64,000 nt of DNA from Serilophus lunatus (lineage: Eukaryota > Chordata > Aves > Passeriformes > Eurylaimidae). The notes beneath the pieces are model-generated. The model ran no database searches. It was not told the origin of the DNA and saw only the letters and a program-made list of their open reading frames with translations. Each line of letters opens with the position of its first letter. Positions within the stretch are counted from its first letter, which is position 1. A program made the translations under genes and the position numbers. Positions 1 to 12,399 of this stretch are shown in pieces. The stretch spans positions 711,720-775,719 of the forward strand of contig VXBA01005565.1 in assembly GCA_013399895.1 (NCBI GenBank). The letters are read 5' to 3'.

Positions 1-3000
1 GGTTTTTTTCTGTTTTTTGCAGATTTTGCTATTAAAAAGTATATTAAAAATGCTGCATTTTGAAAATCCTGCTGTGTGGGCAAAGGCTGCTGATGATTTT
101 GGTCATGCTACTTCCAAGAACATCTAAATCATACACTGGTGTTTTATAAACATCAACAGAGCCATCTTGGGTCCAGGTCGAGAACTTGAAAGCCAAAGGG
201 AGCCTCCTCATAAGTAAGTGAAAAACTGAGCTTCAATGAACTGGGGCTTTTAAGTAAATTGCTTAATATTATGACTAGAATCTGAGGAGAAAAATTTAAA
301 AAGGTGTTTAAGTTCTTGTATTCATGCCACTGAACAGACTTAAATGCTGTTTGGCACACCTTTGCCTATTTTGAGAGCTGAAACTTGGCTTGTTTATCAG
401 AAAAGCAAAAACAATATGGATGAATTCATCAATTAATTTTTTATATGTCAGGTGTTGGAGATAACCTATTGAATCAGTCCTATTCCTTTATTGAAATGGT
501 ATGGATTTGTAATAAAAATATTTGGCAATAAGACAAACCATATGAATTAAACCCCTACTTTGTTTGTGATATTTTTGAGTAAGACTGTGGATTTGAAATC
601 AGCATATTTTTTTTTGCTGGGAAGACATGGTAAAAAAGGAAGTATAGACACATGAAAAGGTGGTTTTACACAGACTTGAAGATAATTTTGAAGGTCATAA
701 AAGCAGATGTTCAGTCCTGACAGGGTAAGATGTCCTAAAAGTCAAATGACTGGTTTAAATTACAAATACATACTGTGATTCAGTTAAAATTAGACCACGA
801 GAAATTGCAGCTGCTTGAAGTAGGATATCCAACTGCGCTCCAGCCCATCTGGTAATCTCATTGCTTTCTTTCAGGGATAAAACAAAATATACAAGAGATA
901 AGAGAAGTTATTCAAGATAAGAAATGACACAGTCCTTTCCTAATGAGTCATGGCCAACACCACCTCACTGTGGCTGTTATGGTGTGTAATACATCCCTCT
1001 TTCCATCACATCTCCAAGTCTTAGGTGTGGAGTCTCTCTTGCCACTAGAAATGTTGTTTGCTCTATGGGGATGAGCACTGCAAGGTATTTATTTGCTGTC
1101 CTGAATACAGCTGATGAGATGGCTGCAGCTGTTGTATAATATGGATAAATAAGAGCATCATCTGAATGCTTATCCATTCCAAAAGCTTGGGGTTTTTTTA
1201 GTTTATCTTTTCTTTGGGGTCTATTTGAGGCTTTTTTGAATGTTTATTTTTTGNGATACCTTGGTCACTTTATTTATAATAAATATCTTTTCAAATGGTT
1301 TGTCCTACAAAGACCCCTTAGTCTTACTCTGAGGCATGGATGACTATTCAGGAATTACAGTGAAAATATAATTGCTCTATGTCAAAGGAAAACTGAGTTT
1401 ATGTTTAAAAGACAGTATTTGCACAGGAGACATTAGTGGGATTTACCAAGGATGTGCAAACCCTGCACTCATAGAATGCATTGTCTAGGCTGTTCAGGAG
1501 TTGCACTGAATCAGCCTTTGCCTTTGCTTCTTTAAGCAGGTATGGCTTATGGGCATACAACTGCAGCAGAAAGGGTCACTGCCGTTGCAATGCGTATTTG
1601 GTTTTCCATTCCAGAAGGATGGGAAAGGCAGTTCTTCTACAGCTTGGGATGATCCCATCCCAACCAGCTTCAGAGATTTTCATATTTGTTACCAAGGAAG
1701 CTTAGAGAGTACTCAGGAGTCCTAATGAAGAAAAAATACAAAGGTTCCTCACATACCTGCAATACAAAGTTCTCTGAAAGTGTTTGAGAATAGGAAGATT
1801 TGTATTACACTTGGATAGCAGACACCAGTGCTGAAAGTGAAATAGAAAACAGGAGTGACATCAGAATAGGAAGGGCTCAAATGAAAAAGTAGAGAAAAGA
1901 CTGTGAGAAAGATATATACTTACACATAATTTAAGAGAAAAGGGAAGAGTCAGCAACATATGAAAAACTGTATTTTTCATAAATTAATGTGTCTTGATGA
2001 TACTTATTCAAAGAATATTTTTAAATATTATACACTTTCATGTATATACAGATATGAATATGGAATGTACAAAAGAATGCAAGAGGGTGCTGCAATAAAT
2101 ATTTGAAGAAAGTGCTCTTCTACATCTGTGTTCCTCATTTAGATTTGTGCAAGAGTCCTAGGCGATCCTTCAGGTTTCCCGGCATTCCTATAATCATACC
2201 AATGGCAATCGTTTTGTAGCAGGCAGCTGTGCACTGCATATTGCTCAAGTGCATCTGCAGGAGTGTGCAGCTGGCATCCTTCCACTCTCCAATGAAGACA
2301 GGGTGCTAGCACTCACAGCTGATCAGAAAAAAGCACCTGACCCCCAAAATGCTGGAGAACAAACTGTACCAACAAGGAGCTGCTGTACAACCAAGGATCT
2401 GACAACCAGTTTCTATAATGGGTGCTGGACTTGGTTGACCTGACCACAAAAACAAGACTATTGAAATCAACACTTAAGGGCAGATGGAGCTATTGTTGTC
2501 ACTCTGGCAAATCTGGATGAAATTGCCAACTAGTTAGATTTACAGATACAATTTCTATGTGCTTTTTAGACTCCTTGGTTAAGCCCAAATCCAGAGAATT
2601 AAAGATACATTTTCAACTATCCTTTTAAGGATGATTTGATATGAAGGTTTAAGGGCATGTCCAGTCTCTGAGAAAAGTGAAGGTGTTTTCAAACACAGAT
2701 CTGCCTGTGGTAGAGCCTTTCAGCACATTTGAAAACAATATGAAACCATGTTATTATCAACAGGGAGAAATCAGCCACAAAGCTGATGCAGGCAAAAGGT
2801 TCTCTACTGCCAAAGGACCCCAGGATGCCACCTCCAGCCTTGATATGGGGGATACCTGATTTACAGGTAATACCATTTACTGCAAACAGTTACATGGTTG
2901 TCTTACGGAGCTGCTGTCTCCTAAACTGTCTACAAGAACTAATGTATTCTTTATAAGTTTTGTCTCCAGGTTGTGGAAGACATCTTGTGAAACTTGTAAA

Positions 3001-3024
3001 AATCTCAGGACTGTACCTGGAGTA
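1..3024. other. non-coding AT-rich stretch
   Basis: No gene, RNA gene or clear repeat was recognised here. Open frames are at most 74 codons and resemble no known protein. The first 22 bases are a pyrimidine tract ending in CAG, which looks like a splice acceptor, but no convincing exon follows. One unresolved base (N) is at 1254. The stretch reads as ordinary intergenic or intronic DNA. Confidence 0.7.
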
Positions 3025-3095
3025 TCATACAGGTAGCCACTGCTGGATGGAGACTGACAACTAGGCTGTGGGAGCAGGTCTGATCCGTCTGCATG
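3025..3095 (+). repeat. possible ancient CR1 3' end remnant
   Basis: The segment follows the order of a conserved amniote CR1 3' tail: a 'GCCACTGCTGGATGGAGACTG' like start, then 'TAGGCTGTGGGAGCAGG', then 'TCTGATCC'. In that tail 'gccactgttgga', 'actgggctagatgga' and 'ggtctgaccca' occur in the same order and spacing. The match is short, diverged and judged by eye, so chance similarity is possible. If real, it is a very old insertion in sense orientation. Confidence 0.28.
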
Positions 3096-4539
3096 CTTGC
3101 CAAGTTTTCAAAGGGAAAACAGCAGGCAGGCTTTTCAAACTTCTGCCAGGTCCCGCTCTATCAGGTCCCTCTATTTATTTTTTCTTTATTATATCTTCAG
3201 TAACTTTAATAAAGCTCTTCTTATGATTAACAGCTTGAAAGAATCAGGATATTAGAGGAATTATAAAGGGAAAGACACCACTAAGTAGGCCTCTCCCTTG
3301 TGTCTGTTCTGTGTCTTAAATAGATCTGTGATCTTTTAAACAATTACTTGGTGTTCCACTGCTCCCTCTTTGCAAAGCTGTTTTTGTGCTCCCCCCCCAA
3401 ATTCTGCCAGACTCCTGACAGAGTGTAACAATAGCTGAAATGCTTAAAAAGATTGATGTTAAACTTCCATTGATTACTGTAAGGTAATATGTTAAAAATT
3501 ATTGATAGGAGTTAAGCATAGAAGAAAATCCCAGCGACAGAGGCAGAATGAGAGGAAAGTGAATTTGTGACTATATGCATCCATGTGCACAGAGTGGTAT
3601 GGTATATAAATCTCATTTCAGAGCAACTAAACTGGTATTAGTGCTTGTTCTTCTCTGCTATTATGAACGAACATGTCATAAACCAACACTGGAATAGTTT
3701 TTTGTGCTGTATCTCCATGGATACTAATGTCACACAGGAGGTATAGATTTTTCTAGTTAAGGAAAATACCATTTTTTTCTAACAAAGTTTAATCATAAAT
3801 GTGCAAAATGCTAGAGATGCAGTTAATCAAAGGTACCTTTGTGGTTATGGCCTGCAGAGCTCCTTGTAGTTTCCCTGCCCAAGGCTCCTGCTGTACTATG
3901 AAAGTACAGTTCCCAAAACCAAATATTGCTGTATTGCAAAGGTATGCTGTTGGTATATGCATGGGAATTTTGGAATAGCCACAGATATGTACAGAAATTG
4001 GAGACAATGAAATCTCTGTGCAGAATCTCATAATTGTTTACTTCGAGTTTTACATCATTTGGCAAAATGTGCATGGTGGCACTAATGGAGTAGTTCTGGC
4101 GTGCATTTTAGCACCATTTAAACCGCAGTTACATTTTCAGTATAAGCAAGGCACATCTCGCTGGCTGGTGACCCAGATGAACCAATCTTCTCTCCTGACC
4201 ATACACAGTCCAACTCTCAGCACTGTATTGCTTTGCTCAAGTTAGTTTGGAGACAGAAATTCAGCTTCAACCATCTATATATTTAGCTGTTTGGAAATAG
4301 GACATATGATGGCCTCAGGGCTCCCTAAGGCACAGTTTCGAGCCTACTGATGGAAGGGCACAGGCCTTGCATTGCCTGCAGCCTGCTGGCAGTGGTGATG
4401 GCAGGGATGGATGTCCTCTGGTCTCCCGATGCTCAACACAGGTGACCTAGAGTTCAGAAAAGAAAGCTGGGGACTGGCTTTATGAGTGGCAAAGCTGGTG
4501 CACTATGGAAACGTTGGTTGGCACCAAGTGAATTTTTTT
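3096..4539. other. non-coding stretch
   Basis: No recognisable gene or repeat. There is a short C run near 3391-3398. The segment 4018-4245 is open in one frame with no familiar protein motif. The sequence is AT-rich like its surroundings. Confidence 0.6.
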
Positions 4540-4981
4540 AGAATCATACAATGGTTTCGGTTGGAAGGAACCTGTAAATGTCATCTAGTCGAAGGAAATA
4601 GGAACACCTTGAATAGGACTAGGTTGCTCAGGGTCCCATCCAACCTGACCTTCAAAGTTTCCAAAGATGGGGCAACCACAACCTGTCTGGGAAATGTGAG
4701 ACAGTATTTTACCACACCTACTGTAAAAAATTTCTTCCTTATATCTAGTGTGGACCTACTGTCTTTTAGTTTAAAACCATTACCCAATGTCCTATTGAAA
4801 CATACCCTTCTAAAAAGTTTATTCCCATCTTTTTTACAGGTCCCTTTTCAGTACTGAAAGGCTGCTCTAAGGTTCCCACAGCCTTCTCTTCTCGAGGTGG
4901 AACAACCTAAACTCTCGTAGCCTGTTTTAACAGGAGAGGTGTTTCATCCCTTGGATCAGCTTTGTGGCCTTCCTCTGCTCT
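4540..4981 (-). mobile_element. CR1 LINE, 3' UTR and end, 5'-truncated
   Basis: Read on the plus strand, this is the reverse complement of a CR1 3' end. It opens with one unit of the terminal 8-bp repeat ('GAATCATACAATGG'), then 'GGTTGGAAGGAACC' and 'CATCTAGTC'. Further on come 'AGGTTGCTCAGGGTCCCATC', 'GGGCAACCACAACCTGTCTG', 'AATTTCTTCCTTATATCTAG', 'GTTTAAAACCATTACCC', 'GGTCCCTTTTCAGTACTG', 'CCTTCTCTTCTCGAGG' and 'TTTGTGGCCTTCCTCTG'. All are landmarks of avian CR1 3' regions in the right order. The element therefore lies on the minus strand and is truncated at its 5' side near 4981, the usual state of CR1 copies. Many substitutions and small indels suggest an old insertion. It codes for nothing; the open frames across it (123 codons on plus, 68 on minus) are shadows. 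No target-site duplication could be defined. Confidence 0.93.
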
Positions 4982-7900
4982 CTTCATGAGGAAGAGCCCT
5001 TAGGTCCTGTCCTGTGTTCCTCCTCCTGACAGGTGAGACCATGGTCTCTTCCACCCCGCTTGACTGAAGGCCAGGAGGAGACATAGGCTCTTATCAGGGC
5101 AGGGTGCCACAAGTCCACTGGTGGTAACTTGCTTGTGTGAAGTCAGCAGTGCATGAGACAGGAGTGGGAACAGCCTTGGCAGCTATGGCCAAGGCGGGAT
5201 ACTGTGAGCGTGCCAGAAGCTGGGGTCCACCAGCATCTAGGGTCTTTCCCACACCTGCAATTAGGCTGTCATCGACTAGTGCAGTGGATATATTTTTAGT
5301 GCATTGGAGGCAGTCTCCTAGCTACAGCTTGAAGAGCTCAGCTGGGCAGGGGCTGGCAATCCTCAGCCTGCATAAAAGCAAACACTGCTGATGAATCCTG
5401 CTGTTCAGGCCAAATCCTGCTCTGGGCTTGCTGCCGCGTTCCACCCCATCTGCTCCTTAGCTTGCCTTTCAGGGTTTTGTAGATACACATTACTTGGGTA
5501 TTCCTCTGACTTCCTGGAGCACAACTGGTGACCTGGGGCTGTTTACAACCTCTGCTGAGCTAGAAAGGGTCTTTTGTTCAAGTATGGAGAGGTGCAGTCC
5601 TGTCTGCAAGGATAAAAGACCGAATATTGTTTATGTTGCGTGTAATAATCTTTCTCAGAGTCTGGCTTTATGTAAAGATGTAGAAGAGCATTCATTAATT
5701 CCTCTGTAAGGGCAAGGCTATTAAAAAGTTATTTTAATTTTAGGCATGAGTTCAGAATTTCCACTCTTTCTGAAGTTGCTTGTCTTCCTTGAATTGCTAT
5801 CTGTCTCAGAACTGTTTATGGATAATAAAATGACTTTAAAGATTCTCTTTTGTTTTGAAAAAACCTTGGAGATAGTTAGTCTGGCATCTCCTAGGTATTT
5901 TACAGAGACTCCATGGTTGTTGTTGGGCTGTTACTAGCATGACTGGAACTCGGGCAGGGTTTACCTAAGTTTCCCACTTTCTTTGTACTATTTACATGGA
6001 CAAAGCAAACCAAACAAACACTCAAAACAAAACAAAAAATGTATTCCAGAAAGCTTGCATAGATGATTACAGCAAAGTTATAATATGGGATAAATATGGT
6101 TATATCCTTTCCTCTGAGACATTTTCGTTCTGTTTTTGGTTTAGATTAGCTGTTATAATTTACACTCAAAAAAAGGCATTTCTTTATTATGCACTGAAGC
6201 AATCCTCAGATTTTCTGGGAACTACTCTGAAGAACACAGTAAGGCCACAGTGCTCCGTCCATTCTAATACCATATCTAATGCTCCAATCTCCTATTCCCC
6301 CTTTCCTTGAGTAAGCTTGGCCCCTAGGGTTTGTGTCTTCCACAGAATCAGCTGAAGTAGGAAGTAATTTCCCTTGTGACCGTAGAGAATTTGAAATCAG
6401 TTTTGAGATAAAAAGACTTTTCTGTGACTTTCAAATTTGTGAGCCTTTCTCTAGGCAACAATGATGGACAAAGTCACTGTAGCTGCCACAAACTAATTCT
6501 CAACCAGGCCAGGTCTTCTCAAATTGCAGTATGTGCACTAGAGTGAAGTATACCACATTGCGGGAGTGTCCTATCCAGATGAGAGCTGCTGCCATTGCCA
6601 GTGGTGGCAAGTAACCAACATATATTTTGGGAATACTTGAAGCAAGCAATGAATCATGGCCTGTCATGTCTAAGCATATGTTGCTGGATAATGTAACACT
6701 GGTGCTGTAGTGCATGTGGGCTGAAAACCTTTGCTATAATGGATGGACTGTAACAAGACTATCAGGGCCATGAGACCCACTTCTCCCCTTGTTGAAGTTT
6801 TCAGGTTAAGGCTGGGGGTGCCCCTGGGAAGCAGACTGCTCTTGTCAGCACACAAGTCATTACTGAATGGAAGGAGAGGCAAGAATTTTTATGGCCTGTT
6901 CCATGAAGGAAGTATAACTAGCAAATCTAATAGTCCTTTTTGAGTTTCAAATCCACGAAAACAACACACCCCTGCTAACAGCACAGCCTTTTCCCTATGG
7001 TTCAGATGGCAGCAAGTAGTTGCTACTTGCTGGCTGTAATGCATTGTTTACTTGTCCCTAGAGATATGCAAGTACTGTCTTATTGTACTTTGTTAATTTT
7101 CTTTCCTTTCCATATTGTCATATATTTTTTTCCTGGATTGTTACTGTTATAGCTTTAGTAAGTGCTACTCTTGTGAGAAATAACTCTGTGTTTGAGGTTC
7201 AGGCCTTCAAGGTGTTGAGAGCTCTGGACCTTCTCCAAGAAAGCTCTTAGGAGAAGTGTCATCTTTAGGTGTACGAGTAGTCTGGGCTGACGAGCACTGT
7301 GGCATAGTAGCTACTTTACCAGAATTCAATTGATTTAAACATATATAGTGCCATTATTTTGACACTTATATTTGAAAGTTGCCTTAGCGCATCCCTGAAG
7401 TATTAGTGTAGCCATTGAGCTCTTGTTATCAACACGCTATTGAATAACTATGACTAGAAAAAACAGAAAAAGAGAGAGGAAAAAAAGGTCTTGTTCAATT
7501 ATTCTGTATTCAGATTTTTTTCAGAAAGAAAAATTAAAACCTCAGACTTTGAGCTTTTATCTCCTTTTAGAAATTTCAGAAACTCATATTCAAGCTAAAA
7601 GCTAAAAAGATATAACAAGATAGAAAAAGTAGAGGAGAATAAAAAATGTTTGAAAAGAAACAGCAGAGCCTGAACTGATGTATTTGAGCAAGAGCTGATG
7701 TTAGGAATTTCCATGTAGAATAAGCAAAATAAAATGTCATCTCATGGTTTAAATAGTGCCAGATGATTCAATATACTCTTCACGGCATTCTTTCACCATA
7801 TGATATTCTCTTATGTTTGTTGAAGTCAGGAAATGAGAAACTGCTTGAAAGAGAAAGGTTAGACCTTGTGTCACTGTATAATATATGCCCACAAGCCTAT

Positions 7901-10900
7901 TATATTAACAGAGCTGCTTGAGATAGTTCAGGATGGAAGATGGAGTCAATTTCTAATACAGTATATTCTCACTGTGATCTGCTGACAGAAATTAGCATAT
8001 CATACTGTGGTCAAATTAAGGTTCATGAGGAGTAGGGACGATGAGGAAATTGTATTTCTTTTATGGGAAAGTTGACATTTGAACAAAAGTTTTTAGCCTG
8101 AATCGGGATGAAAAATCAAACTGTTACACATGTTCATTCCAGCAATTTATTAAACAAGTCATGTTGATTTGAGAAAATTAAAACATCAAATGTCAATATC
8201 ATAGACTTTTCATTTAGGTTTTGACTCTCATTTACAGTGTGTACTGTAGGTACATTGAAGTTTTGAAAGATTATTTGAACCAAAGATGAATTTTTATACT
8301 AAAAATGTTGAAATTGGACATTTTTTAAATATACTTTAAAGTAATTGGAGAAAAATTATTGTTTGCAGAAGTTGTGTTTTTTTCCAAAGTACAAATATTT
8401 CCTGAAGGAAAAATACTTTGTCCAAAATACTCTCAACCGCCCATAACAATGAATTAAGCAATACATGTTTTAATTACCTTTCTGTTTACTTTCTCTGTAG
8501 TTTCCCAGACTTGAAGGAAACCATTAAAGCAAGGGTAGAGGGAGCTGTCTGTTTTGCACATACTCATAAAGCTCAAATAATGTGGTCTCGTGCAATGTCA
8601 GCCTGGTTCAGATGTTCTCCTGCCTGCTGTATTAGAGGCTTTGTTCATGAGCAGAGGCACATACAAGGCATTATCGTATCAATGTTACATAAAGCCTGCA
8701 CTGTATGTGGAAAGGACTCAGAGGGGAAGAAAGGATTGTTCACTGGTTACGTTTCTTCAATTCACATGGTTGGCTGCTACTTTTTATGGGAAATCCAGTA
8801 AAATTTGGTCATTCTGATTCTGATTGTTATTAAAGAAATACATTTTTTTTTTTTTCACGAGTTCTTGTGGTGCTTTCAGTTGTATCTGGGCTAAACAATT
8901 CTGATCTGTATCTGTAAATTAGAAGGAGCTGAGAAAGGCTGCTTCTTTCTTACTCTTTTTGCTTTAGGATGTAATTAAAGAATTAAATGTTTAATATGCA
9001 TTTTACAGGAAGAGCTTTAAATGCATATGAGTGGTCTCTATCATTAGTGAACATGAGGTGGAAAACAGCGATGAATTATAAGTTAAAGGCTTAACAGGAT
9101 TTTAAAATCAGCAGAGCCTGGCCTAAAACACGCAATCATTTTGAGACAATTAATTATTTAAGAAGTCCTGCCAGTATGTTCATTCATTCATCTTGCCACT
9201 TCATTGGTGTTGCTGTAGCAGCTAAGGCAGAGACTGGCCTGTGGCTGCTCTTCCTGTGCCTGGCAGCCCTTGCTGCCCAGCCTGTGCCTGCGCATCCTCA
9301 AGTAGTCAGGCACCCCTGCCATCATCCTGCCTGGGGAGAGAGCTTTGGTCTTCCCCTTGTTGGGAAAGCAAGTGCCTCTGTCCTTCTGAAAAACTCCTTA
9401 AGCCACTCTCAAACCCTACAGGGTAGCTGTCCAGGGGGAGCTACACTGGCTTCAACCTCTGAGATTTCATGACTCTCAGTGTGCTACAAAATAGTCTGCT
9501 GAAAACTGCTGATTGCAGTCCCGTAAATAATCTCTTATTAGACCTATACATCAGTGTGTGCTTTACCTAGCAAAGTGTGTCTCCTTTCCCTGAATATAGG
9601 CCATAAGCATTGGTACATGCCAAGGAAGTAAATCAGGGCTGGACATGGAGATTTTACCAGTCTGGAGTCTTCCACATATATTGCTTTTTTAACTGTTCTC
9701 TTATTTTATTATTCCCATGTATGAAAATATCTTATTCTGTATTACTGCATTTATCACATGTTTTCTGCAATTTGTCAAGGATATGTGCTTATGTTTTCCA
9801 TACAGATATGAAAAACTCTTTTGTTATGCTAGAAGAACAAGGTATCTCAGCAACTTTGAATGTGAAGGCTCATCCATAACTCAAGAAGACCAACAAGATG
9901 TGTTTCTAAGAGCGTTTCACTTTAGCACACTCTTCTTCATTTCTCAGAGGGAGCTGGAAATGTGCAGTTAAAGTCCTGAAACTCTCCCTTTACAGTTTCT
10001 GCTAGTTGGGAGAGAACACATATCTTGTTAGTCTCTGATTCTCCTGCAGGACTAGGACTTTAGGCTTTACACAGTCTTTACATACTTAAATCTTTCAAAG
10101 GTGTTAAAGGAGAGAAGGAACTGTTGCAGACTATGGTCACCTCTGTAACCTTTACTCCAAATACTGGAGAAGATAGCAAAGTCCACATTTTTCTGTGCTG
10201 CTGATTGTAAATAATTCTCTAAAAATCTTGTAAATAATCATAACCCATTGCATTTTCCAGACATGACAGAAGAAGAAAGGAACTTCCAAAGGCATGCTGT
10301 ATGAGATTATTTCAATCATCTTTTGGCCATAAAAGCAGAATGTATACGTGAAACTGTTGAATCCAGTCTGTCCTCTTTTAACTGCCCACTGATTTATGCA
10401 GGCACATAAATTACTCAGCATCAGAAGTCTGTATATTATATGGCCTCAATTCAGCAAGACAAACAAGTACATGCCTAATTTTAAGCAGATGTGTTGTTCT
10501 AAAAGAAAGAGTTTTCATGAAAAATTAGAATTGAACAGTTTTTACAAAGAACTGAAACATGGACACTGCTGCCAGATGAGCTTCCTTACAGAATCCAAAC
10601 TGAATATGCTGATGTACCATTGTTCCTCCCAACCAGGCGACATACAGCTGTTTTTTCCACAACACAAATACTGAACACCTAAAGATGGCACAACCATTGT
10701 CTCATGATTTAAGAAGCTGGACTTTTTTGCGGGCTTCTGGAGTTTCTGTTCTGGAGGGCAGCTAAGCACGTTTTGGAACAGAATTTATTCAGTTTTTCAA
10801 AGCAGTTGACTTCTTCAGCCTGTGTTTCAAGAAATGCCTTTTGAATATTTCTGTCAAAGCCTTGTATTAAAATATTCCTCTGTCAAAGCAAATAATTAAT

Positions 10901-12399
10901 ATGGTAGCAAGCTGCAAACATGCCTTATAATGGCATTGTGAAAATATGCAGACAACATCCTACTTTCCTCAAATCAAGCACACTAAGGATGACAGCTGCT
11001 GCCTTCCTAGCTTGGATGGCAGGTGTTTGTCCACCTACAAACAGGATGTTTTCTCCTTGTTTGAAAATCGTGCAGGTTTACTCATTAATGCCAAAGAATC
11101 AAGGCAATGCGGTAGTTCAAAAACTAAATGCTGACAGTCTTTGTTTTGTAGCGTAACTTGGTCAAACACCACGGGAAAATACATTAAATTAATAAAAATG
11201 GAATAAAGAATTTTATCCTTGTATGTGCTGTTGAGGCTTTATGAAATCATCTTTCTTCTTCTGCAGTTTGTTTGTTTATTTTATGGCACCATGGAAAAGT
11301 CTGTATGGTGAATAATTAACTTGGGAAATCTTGGGAGCGTGGTATCTCCGAAGAAATGTAAATGCCTCTTAGCTTCCTCATGGTTTAATAAATTCTAAGG
11401 AAATTGTTAGAGTTGGTCAACTGAAAGAACAATATTTGCCCAAACCCTCAATTTTGAAAGCCAGAAGATAGCATTTGAGTAGAAAAAAAATAAATAAGAG
11501 AAAGAAAAGAGAGGTTTTTTAAATGAAAGTGGTTAAAAACTTAAGACGAGAAAATGGTGACTTATATCTCCTGCCTCAGTAAATGGGAGGATCTGATAGA
11601 ACTGTAGGAGAGCAGCTGGAAAGGATTGAGGCAGAGTTCAACAGCTGGAGCAAGAGAATATAAAGAATTTTGTAGGCTAGCCTAAAATGGGAGCTGAAAC
11701 TTGTTCCTCCATGGCACAGATTGACTGGAAAGAGGAGTGACAGAGCTGTATTCACAGGTTTTCTAGCTGGGGAGTAGAGATATTCACAAAAGATTCTTAG
11801 CTTTTTATTTTGGGAACTGAAAGAAGACCAAAGTAGACCATATGTCTAGTGCTGACAGTACTAGTGTTTGGTGAAATTACTGTAAACCTTTCAAAATTTG
11901 CTGAGCAAATTAGCAAAAAACCTCCTCCAACTCTATTTTTATCTTTCATGTCATTGTATTATATTATCCAGTTTTAGGACAAAGAAATCCTGGTTTAAGT
12001 ATTAGAAAAGGTGGTTCTTGAAATGGTGAGGAAAAAAGCTTTTTCAAGAGCAGTAAAACTGAAAGAACATTGTATACAGGTGCAGGTGCTAAGAGCAATT
12101 TTTTGCTTCACAGAGTCAAATCTATAAAGATCTCAGACACTTTGTGTTTAAAATATCTTTTATCATCCAGCACTGAAAGCCAAAGTTCTGGTTTAATACA
12201 AGGCTGATCCAATGTTTCTTAAAATCATGGGAGTTGTCTTTATCATTGTTAAAAATCTCTGTATGATATATTTTTGTCTGTATTTGCATTAGTGCTTCTA
12301 AAGAAATGTCATTGTTCTAGCAACAGTGCAACTGAAAATAAGAGAAGGACAGGAATTTGCACGTGTACTGAGCAAAAAAGTTTAGTTGGTTAAGGTATT
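4982..12399. other. long non-coding stretch
   Basis: No gene or retroelement recognised. The longest open frame, 127 codons at 8418-8801 on plus, has no recognisable domain and does not exceed what chance gives in 64 kb. Between about 8960 and 9165 the DNA is rich in TAAT-type motifs, including 'CAATTAATTATTTAA', and could be a conserved non-coding element, but conservation cannot be judged from one sequence. Short A and T runs occur, for example T runs near 8840. Confidence 0.6.

Noticed and set aside
1..60. Splice acceptor and exon at the window start
   Set aside because: The pyrimidine tract and CAG fit, but the following sequence has in-frame stops in short order and no protein similarity.
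8418..8801. 127-codon plus ORF
   Set aside because: No known motif, unremarkable length and no splice or promoter context.
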